Assembly (NCBI GenBank): GCA_945492935.1
Contig: CALYVE010000091.1
Coordinates: 1 to 6,866 of the forward strand
From: an uncultured Lachnospiraceae bacterium
GTDB taxonomy: Bacteria; Bacillota; Clostridia; Lachnospirales; Lachnospiraceae
DNA length: 6,866 nt
Direction: 5' to 3'
A model generated the notes under the pieces. The model ran no database searches, was not told the origin of the DNA, and saw nothing but the letters and a program-made list of their open reading frames with translations. The position numbers and the translations under genes were made by a program. This document shows, in pieces, positions 1 through 4,606 of this stretch (position 1 is its first letter; every line of letters begins with the position of its first letter).

Positions 1-27
1 ATTCGATTTATAAAAGATATCGAATAA
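1..27 (+). CDS. possible 3' end of an upstream gene (partial)
   Basis: Frame 1 is open from the window edge and reads IRFIKDIE followed by a TAA stop at 25-27. A good terminator begins about 38 bases later, which is the usual spacing for a gene end. Only eight codons are visible, so neither the product nor the reality of the gene can be judged. The same bases also form an AT-rich inverted repeat (ATTCGAT at 1-7, ATCGAAT at 19-25), so the open frame may be chance. Confidence 0.2.
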   Translation: MRFIKDIE

Positions 28-64
28 TAGCATTATTGATTTATTCAATTCCAATTTGTCGAAC

Positions 65-95
65 AGGTGCAGGGTTTTCGGACCCTGCATCTTTT
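65..95 (+). terminator. rho-independent terminator of an upstream + strand gene
   Basis: The arms TGCAGGGT (68-75) and ACCCTGCA (82-89) are perfectly complementary around the six-base loop TTTCGG. Three more outer pairs, one of them G-U, extend the stem to 65-75/82-92, and a short T-rich tail follows. This separates the upstream transcription unit from the cobalamin operon. The tail is short, so termination may be incomplete. Confidence 0.7.
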
Positions 96-230
96 ATGCT
101 CTCAGAAAAATTAAGGCGAAATGCCCTGAAGTTATTCTTGTTTTGGCTTCAAATCAGCGAAAACCATACGAAGTACTTATTATACAAGGCAAACCGCCAT
201 CCCCGAATTTAGAAAAAGTCGGAAAAAGAA

Positions 231-332
231 GGGTATATAAGAAGAATTCTGCCTGTCATACCCAAGGAAAAAGAAAAAGAAGGGCATAGGGGAAGGATTC
301 TGCCTGTCATGCCCAAGCAAGCAGAAAAGGAA
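231..332. repeat. tandem array A: two 51-bp units, each with a hairpin
   Basis: Unit 1 is 231-281 and unit 2 is 282-332. Both share a core reading ATTCTGCCTGTCAT with one variable base before CCCAAG. Each unit contains an inverted repeat: GGGTAT (231-236) with ATACCC (258-263), and GGGCAT (282-287) with ATGCCC (309-314). The T-A pair 234/260 in unit 1 is a C-G pair 285/311 in unit 2, so pairing is kept although both bases changed. Read on the minus strand, each hairpin is followed by a T-rich run, most clearly after the unit 2 hairpin, so each unit resembles a weak minus-strand terminator. The function is unknown to me. Confidence 0.75.
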
Positions 333-424
333 GAAACATGAAAACGCTTCTCGATTTCTAACATAAATTCTATATTTGGTTTGCTTAACCACTGATAAGA
401 AAATCATTATTCCGGATTAACAGC

Positions 425-461
425 TTTCTCCACGGGAATGGAAGCATCATCCGTGGAGAAA
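425..461. repeat. inverted repeat at the left edge of array B
   Basis: TTTCTCCACGG (425-435) is the exact reverse complement of CCGTGGAGAAA (451-461), giving an 11-bp stem with a 15-base loop. The right arm lies inside the first unit of array B and the left arm is the unique sequence just before it. It could be an end structure of the repeat element or a hairpin in RNA. No T-run follows, so it is not a standard terminator. Confidence 0.6.
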
Positions 462-648
462 ATGTCCGGGCAAGGAAGCGGTCCCGGAATGGAAGTATCA
501 TCCGAGGAGAAAACGTCCGGGCAAGGAAGCGGTCCCGGAATGGAAGCATCCTCCGTGGAGAAAACGTCCGGGCAAGGAAGCGGTCCCGGAATGGAAGCAT
601 CATCCATGGAGAAAACGTCCGGGCAAGGAAGCGCCCGGCAAGGAAGCG
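438..648. repeat. tandem array B: four 51-bp units, GC-rich, hairpin-bearing
   Basis: Units begin at 438, 489, 540 and 591 and differ by only a few bases. The third has 31 G or C in 51, well above its surroundings. Units 1-3 each contain TCCGGG and CCCGGA arms separated by 12 bases (465-470/483-488, 516-521/534-539, 567-572/585-590). Unit 4 departs after 633: a 12-base piece, GGCAAGGAAGCG, is repeated at 622-633 and 637-648, and a different hairpin forms (CCGGGC 619-624 with GCCCGG 633-638). Read as protein the + frame gives MEASSVEKTSGQGSGPG-like repeats. Four of the five differences between units change the amino acid and no ribosome site precedes the first ATG, so I do not call it a gene. 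Confidence 0.85.
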
Positions 649-694
649 TCGATGATTACGAGACAAAACACCAGAAACGTCAGTCATCCGTTTA

Positions 695-723
695 TTGCAA
701 TTCCTATGTGGTTATTATATACT
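695..723 (+). promoter_or_regulatory. probable sigma-A-type promoter for the cbi operon
   Basis: A -35 element TTGCAA (695-700) and a -10 element TATACT (718-723) are separated by exactly 17 bases. Each differs by one base from a housekeeping consensus hexamer or a close variant of it. Transcription would start near 730, giving a leader of about 65 bases before the GTG start of cbiD. This also argues against the upstream ATG at 652, which would lie before the transcript begins. Confidence 0.6.
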
Positions 724-734
724 ATTTATATCTA

Positions 735-755
735 TGCCTGCACAATTTGCGGGCA
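735..755 (+). promoter_or_regulatory. small hairpin in the cbiD leader
   Basis: TGCCTGC (735-741) can pair with GCGGGCA (749-755) around a seven-base loop, with one G-U pair. It would form at the very 5' end of the predicted transcript. No T-run follows, so it is not a terminator. It could stabilise the message or be part of a small regulatory structure; it bears no resemblance to the cobalamin riboswitch core. Confidence 0.4.
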
Positions 756-784
756 AAAGAGCTTGCTTATAACGTTAGAAAAAA

Positions 785-790
785 GAGGTG
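785..790 (+). promoter_or_regulatory. ribosome binding site that sets the cbiD GTG start
   Basis: GAGGTG matches the Shine-Dalgarno consensus and ends five bases before the GTG at 796. This spacing and match favour GTG 796 over the in-frame ATG at 652, which has no comparable site and would add 48 residues not typical of CbiD. Confidence 0.75.
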
Positions 791-795
791 TCCGT

Positions 796-1980
796 GTGGA
801 TAATTTCGTTTTCAAAAACCAACAGAAATTAAGATATGGAATAACAACAGGAACATGTGCCGTGATTGCTGCAACGGCAGCGGCAAAGCGTTTACTGCTT
901 GATATAGATTCCGGGACGATTTCCTATATGACACCGAAAAAGATTTCGATAGAAAGAACCGTGGTATGCGAGGAATATGAGAGTGGCAGCTATGCGATGT
1001 ACAAAACGCAAAAGGACAGCGGGGATGATCCGGATGTAACAGATGGAGTGTTTGTTTATGCAAAGGTTGAAATGCTTTCAAAAAAACAGCTGACAGAGGT
1101 ACAAAACAGTTTTTGTTTTGAGGATATGTCCTATCCGAATTTGTTTTTGGACGGTGGTGAGGGCATTGGAAGAATTACAATGGATGGTATGGAGCAAAGG
1201 GTTGGTCAGGCTGCGATTAACAGCGGACCCCGTGCTATGATTTTTGAAGCAGTAGCAGAAATTTGTGCGCTTGCAAAATATGACAAGCCTGTCAAAATTA
1301 CAATTATGATTCCGGATGGTGTATATCTTGCTTCGAAAACCTTTAATCCAAAGCTTGGGATTAAAGGAGGAATTTCTGTTCTTGGAACAAGTGGAATCGT
1401 GGAGCCGATGAGCGAGAAAGCAATTATTGACACTATCGATTTGGAAATACGAATGAGATATAATCGTGGTGAGCGAAGATTGCTTGTGACACCCGGAAAT
1501 TATGGACAAGGCTATGCGAAACATTTGCTTGGTCTTGATGTTTCAAACAGTCTGAAATGCAGTAATTTTATCGGAGAAACACTGGATCTTGCAGTCTCGT
1601 ACGGCTACGAAAAATTACTTTTAATCGGCAATCTCGGTAAGCTTGTAAAGCTTGCTGCCGGTATTATGAATACGCACTCAAGGGTTGCGGACGGACGCAT
1701 GGAAATTCTAGCGGTTCATACAATGCTTGCAGGCGGAGGAACAACGGTCGGTGAGCAAATTATGGCATGCGTCAACACAGAACAGGTGCTTGATATTTTG
1801 GAGCAGAATCAATTGCTGGATGCTGTCATGAAGCGTATATGTGCGCAGATTGAAATATATATCAGACGCCGTGTGGGCGGTCAGTTGCGTTTTGGCGTAA
1901 TTCTTTTCTCGGAGAGTAAAGGACTGCTTGGAGAAACAGTAGGCAGTTTCGATTTACTTGCCGAATGGAAGGAGGAATAA
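796..1980 (+). CDS. cbiD: CbiD, cobalt-precorrin-5B C1-methyltransferase
   Basis: This 394-residue protein transfers a methyl group from S-adenosylmethionine to C1 of cobalt-precorrin-5B, giving cobalt-precorrin-6A in the anaerobic cobalamin pathway, in the cytoplasm. Family hallmarks appear in order: LRYGITTGTC (residues 12-21), KDSGDDPDVTDG (73-84), GGEGIGR near 120-126, AINSGPRAMI (140-149), KTFNPKLGIKGGISVLGTSG (181-200) followed by IVEPMSE, VTPGN (231-235), CSNFIGE (255-261) and GKLVKLAAGIMNTHS (281-295). The length is close to the usual 360-390. CbiD is a separate fold from the other methyltransferases here. The start is a GTG chosen for its ribosome site and because the family's YGxTTGTC motif normally lies near the N-terminus; the open frame extends back to 652. 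It is the first gene of the operon and its stop lies two bases before the next start. Confidence 0.95.
   Translation: MDNFVFKNQQKLRYGITTGTCAVIAATAAAKRLLLDIDSGTISYMTPKKISIERTVVCEEYESGSYAMYKTQKDSGDDPDVTDGVFVYAKVEMLSKKQLTEVQNSFCFEDMSYPNLFLDGGEGIGRITMDGMEQRVGQAAINSGPRAMIFEAVAEICALAKYDKPVKITIMIPDGVYLASKTFNPKLGIKGGISVLGTSGIVEPMSEKAIIDTIDLEIRMRYNRGERRLLVTPGNYGQGYAKHLLGLDVSNSLKCSNFIGETLDLAVSYGYEKLLLIGNLGKLVKLAAGIMNTHSRVADGRMEILAVHTMLAGGGTTVGEQIMACVNTEQVLDILEQNQLLDAVMKRICAQIEIYIRRRVGGQLRFGVILFSESKGLLGETVGSFDLLAEWKEE
1969..1975 (+). promoter_or_regulatory. ribosome binding site that sets the cbiF-cbiG start
   Basis: AAGGAGG is a near-perfect Shine-Dalgarno sequence inside the last codons of cbiD, seven bases before ATG 1983. 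The in-frame ATG at 1965 lies upstream of this site and would add the six residues MEGGIN ahead of the normal class III methyltransferase N-terminus, so 1983 is the start. Confidence 0.85.
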
Positions 1981-1982
1981 AC

Positions 1983-3881
1983 ATGGTACATTTTGTTGGA
2001 GCGGGTCCCGGTGCTGTTGATCTTATTACGGTACGGGGACAGAGGCTGCTTTCAGAGGCGGATGTAATTATATATGCGGGTTCTCTTGTCAATCCGGAAC
2101 TTCTTTCCTATGCGAAGGAAAACTGTATGATTTATGACAGTGCGACCATGTGCCTGGAGGATGTAATTGCGGTTTATGAGGCTGCAGAAAAAAACGGGTA
2201 TACGACCGTTCGTTTACACACAGGCGATCCTTCGTTATATGGTGCGATTCGTGAACAGATGGATGTGCTTGAAGCAAGAGGGATAGCATATGATGTTTGC
2301 CCGGGAGTAAGCTCTTTGTTTGGAGCAGCTGCGACACTTCAATGTGAGTATACACTTCCGGATGTGTCACAGAGTGTTATTATCACACGCGGTGAAGGAC
2401 GTACACCTGTGCCGCCGAGGGAATCCTTGCAGTCTTTTGCCTCCCATCATGCAACGATGGTTTTGTTTTTGTCTTCCGGCATGGCGAAAAAGGTTCAGCG
2501 AGAGCTTATTGAGGGCGGTTATACAGAAGATACGCCCGTCGGCATTGTATATAAAGCGACCTGGCCGGATGAAAAAAAGATGGAGACAACACTTGGTAAG
2601 CTTGCAGAGACGATGGAAACAGAACAGATTCATAAGACCGCATTAATCGTTGTGGGGGATGTTCTCGGCAACCGCTATGAGAAGTCAAAGCTGTATGATG
2701 CAACATTTTCGACCGGTTATCGTGAGGCGAAGACCCAAGCAGTACATGCAACAGGAGCAGCAAATGCATTTGAAACAGTACAAACAGATAAAAATGACAT
2801 TCTTATGATTGCGTGCAGCAGACGAGGGCATGAACTTATGCAGCGTGTGCATTTTGCATGGGAGGAGCAGATGGCGCAAATGCCTAAGTTTGCCGGGCGA
2901 ATCATTTGTAAGACAAAATGCAAGGCACTTCCGGATGTTTCCGATGTGAGAAGTGTGGCAGATATTGTTGCCGCACATATTACGACTGCAAAGGTAATTG
3001 TGTTTTTTTCGGCCACAGGAATTGCGGTTCGAACAATGGCACCATTTTTAAGACATAAGTCCGTTGATCCGGCAGTTATTGTTCTGGATGAGATGGGAAA
3101 TTATGTGGTATCGTTAGTTTCCGGCCATGCGGGGGCTGCGAATGAATATACAAATTATATTGCAACACTTTCCGGTGCAAAGCCGGTAGTCACAACAGCT
3201 ACCGATGTAGAAGGAAAATTTGCGGTAGATGTGTTTGCGAAGAAAAACCGATTGACGATGCTCGACTGGACGTTTGCAAAAGAAATTTCCGCCGCAATTT
3301 TGAGAGGGGAAACAGTAAGTCTGGACACGACTTATGAGATAGTAGGCAATGTTCCGGATGAGCTTTCCGTGAATGACAGTACAGCAAAATATCACATCAA
3401 GGTTACGTCGGATGTGCTTGAAATATATCAGAAAAAAGAAAATGAATTAATCCTTGTTCCGCAATGTTATATGATTGGAATCGGTTGTAAAAGCAACACA
3501 TCGGAGGGTCTCATTTACGAAGCGGTAAAGATTTGCATGGATATGTACGGTGCAGATATGAAAGGTGTGGCAGCGGTTGCGAGTATTGATCTTAAGGAAG
3601 AAGAACCGGGCCTTGTGTCGTTTTGCCGGAGCTTGAATGTACCGTTTATGACATATGATGCGAACACACTAAATGCCGTGACAGGAAGCTATACGGAATC
3701 CGCGTTCGTTGAGCAGGTAACAGGTGTTGACAATGTATGCGAGCGAAGCGCAGTTGCATGTGTAAATACATTTAAAAGAGTGGACGGTTCGTATGGTCAT
3801 TATGAATTTGTTTGTCGAAAGACGGCGAGAGAGGGTGTGACAGTGGCAATCGTTCAGGTAGAGAGGAAGCTTTTGATATGA
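1983..3881 (+). CDS. cbiF/cbiG: CbiF-CbiG fusion: cobalt-precorrin-4 C11-methyltransferase / cobalt-precorrin-5A hydrolase
   Basis: One 632-residue protein carries two consecutive enzymes. Residues 1 to about 250 are CbiF, a class III SAM-dependent methyltransferase that methylates C11 of cobalt-precorrin-4. Visible motifs are VGAGPG (5-10), YAGSLV (31-36), LHTGDPSLYGA (78-88), CPGVSSLFGAAA (106-117) and ITRGEGRTP (134-142). After a linker at about 250-270 comes CbiG, which opens the delta-lactone of cobalt-precorrin-5A and releases acetaldehyde to give 5B. CbiG shows an N-terminal part with FFSATGIAVRTMAP (341-354), VSGHAGAANEYT (379-390) and TTATDVEGKFAVD (404-416), then a variable middle (about 435-495). 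The C-terminal domain has MIGIGCKSNTSEGLI (497-511), ASIDLKEEEPGL (533-544) and a late SYTESAFVEQ segment (569-578). The histidine motif reads GHAGAAN where many CbiG proteins have a second glycine. The product of CbiG is the substrate of CbiD, encoded just upstream. The last codons overlap cbiH by four bases. Neither half looks truncated. Confidence 0.93.
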   Translation: MVHFVGAGPGAVDLITVRGQRLLSEADVIIYAGSLVNPELLSYAKENCMIYDSATMCLEDVIAVYEAAEKNGYTTVRLHTGDPSLYGAIREQMDVLEARGIAYDVCPGVSSLFGAAATLQCEYTLPDVSQSVIITRGEGRTPVPPRESLQSFASHHATMVLFLSSGMAKKVQRELIEGGYTEDTPVGIVYKATWPDEKKMETTLGKLAETMETEQIHKTALIVVGDVLGNRYEKSKLYDATFSTGYREAKTQAVHATGAANAFETVQTDKNDILMIACSRRGHELMQRVHFAWEEQMAQMPKFAGRIICKTKCKALPDVSDVRSVADIVAAHITTAKVIVFFSATGIAVRTMAPFLRHKSVDPAVIVLDEMGNYVVSLVSGHAGAANEYTNYIATLSGAKPVVTTATDVEGKFAVDVFAKKNRLTMLDWTFAKEISAAILRGETVSLDTTYEIVGNVPDELSVNDSTAKYHIKVTSDVLEIYQKKENELILVPQCYMIGIGCKSNTSEGLIYEAVKICMDMYGADMKGVAAVASIDLKEEEPGLVSFCRSLNVPFMTYDANTLNAVTGSYTESAFVEQVTGVDNVCERSAVACVNTFKRVDGSYGHYEFVCRKTAREGVTVAIVQVERKLLI

Positions 3882-4606
3882 AACAACTATATGTTGTTGG
3901 GATTGGACCGGGAGCCTATGAAAAAATGACCGGTGAGGCAGTTGCGGCGCTTAAAAAGTGTGAGGCAATTGCCGGCTATCAGGTATATATTGATTTGGTG
4001 AAAGCTGATTTTCCGGACAAGCAATGGATTGTTACCGGAATGATGCATGAAAAGGAACGTTGTGAGCTTGCATTTGCATCCGCTGATTCGGATGTCACAA
4101 CGGCTATTGTTTGCAGCGGTGATGCCGGTGTTTATGGTATGGCAGGTATTGTGCTTGAGCTATCGGTAAACTATCCGGAGGTTGAGGTTTGCGTCGTGCC
4201 GGGGGTTACTGCTGCATTGGCAGGTGCGGCTGTGCTCGGTGCTCCGCTCGGACACGATTTTGCGGTTGTCAGCTTAAGTGATTTGCTTACCCCATGGGAA
4301 GTAATTGAAAAGCGTCTGCTTGGTGCGGCAATGGCTGATTTTGTGATCTGTTTATACAACCCGTCGAGCAAAAAGCGGGCGGATTATCTGGAAAAGGCAT
4401 GTCGCATACTGATGGAGTACAAATCACCGCAGACAAAGTGCGGATACGTTCGACAGATTGGACGTGACGGTGAGGATTATCAGTTGTGCACACTTGCGGA
4501 ATTGGAAGAAAAAAAGGTTGATATGTTCACAACTGTTTTTGTCGGAAATGCGAGTACGAAAATAATCGCCAATCGGCTTGTTACGCCGAGAGGCTATCAG
4601 ATTTAA
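3878..4606 (+). CDS. cbiH: CbiH, cobalt-factor III / precorrin-3B C17-methyltransferase (ring contraction)
   Basis: This 242-residue class III SAM-dependent methyltransferase methylates C17 and drives ring contraction of cobalt-factor III/cobalt-precorrin-3 to cobalt-precorrin-4, which feeds CbiF. Motifs are VGIGPG (7-12), GYQVYIDLV (33-41), CSGDAGVYGMAG (79-90), VVPGVTAALAGAA (107-119), SLSDLLTPWEVIEKR (132-146), CLYNPSSKKR (158-167) and FVGNASTK (221-228), ending in the family-typical TPRGY. The length is that of the short form; no C-terminal iron-sulfur extension of the CbiH60 kind is present. The start is ATG 3878, in a 4-nt ATGA overlap with the upstream stop, with GAGAGGAAG (3861-3869) eight bases ahead. 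Longer in-frame starts would run back inside cbiG and are not needed. The overlap implies translational coupling. Confidence 0.95.
   Translation: MKQLYVVGIGPGAYEKMTGEAVAALKKCEAIAGYQVYIDLVKADFPDKQWIVTGMMHEKERCELAFASADSDVTTAIVCSGDAGVYGMAGIVLELSVNYPEVEVCVVPGVTAALAGAAVLGAPLGHDFAVVSLSDLLTPWEVIEKRLLGAAMADFVICLYNPSSKKRADYLEKACRILMEYKSPQTKCGYVRQIGRDGEDYQLCTLAELEEKKVDMFTTVFVGNASTKIIANRLVTPRGYQI

Larger units (their letters stand above)
28..795. other. long non-coding region upstream of the cbi operon
   Basis: I see no supported gene in this 768-base stretch. It holds the terminator at 65-95, two 51-bp-period tandem arrays (231-332 and 438-648), an inverted repeat at the edge of the second array, and the cbiD promoter and leader. 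Open frames crossing it, on both strands, are mostly products of the arrays: a 51-bp unit is 17 codons, so frames stay open through successive copies. None has a convincing ribosome site joined to a recognisable protein. Confidence 0.65.

Noticed and set aside
338..361. Tiny frame MKTLLDF with a good ribosome site (AAGGAAG, 327-333)
   Set aside because: Only seven codons with no linked gene in frame; probably chance purine-rich sequence, though a remnant of a lost gene start is possible.
180..407. Minus-strand frame with repeated DRQN and phenylalanine-rich segments
   Set aside because: It is the antisense reading of array A and its purine-rich flank, with no domain or ribosome site.
231..648. 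CRISPR array
   Set aside because: Units are directly tandem 51-bp copies with no unique spacers between conserved repeats, and no cas genes are present.
734..772. Twelve-codon leader peptide (MPAQFAGKRACL) in the cbiD leader
   Set aside because: No ribosome site in front, and it starts within a few bases of the predicted transcript start.
652..795. N-terminal extension of CbiD from ATG 652
   Set aside because: It would start before the predicted promoter, has no good ribosome site, and adds 48 residues absent from typical CbiD; GTG 796 has a strong site.
440..795. Cobalamin riboswitch, suggested by GGTCCCGGAA-like and AACCACTG-like fragments
   Set aside because: The fragments belong to the tandem repeats or stand alone, and the ordered conserved core and B12 box are not found.
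438..803. Open + frame encoding a 121-residue protein with 17-residue MEASSVEKTSGQGSGPG repeats
   Set aside because: No ribosome site precedes ATG 438, most differences between units change the amino acid, and the tail after the repeats runs through the predicted cbiD promoter into unrelated frame.
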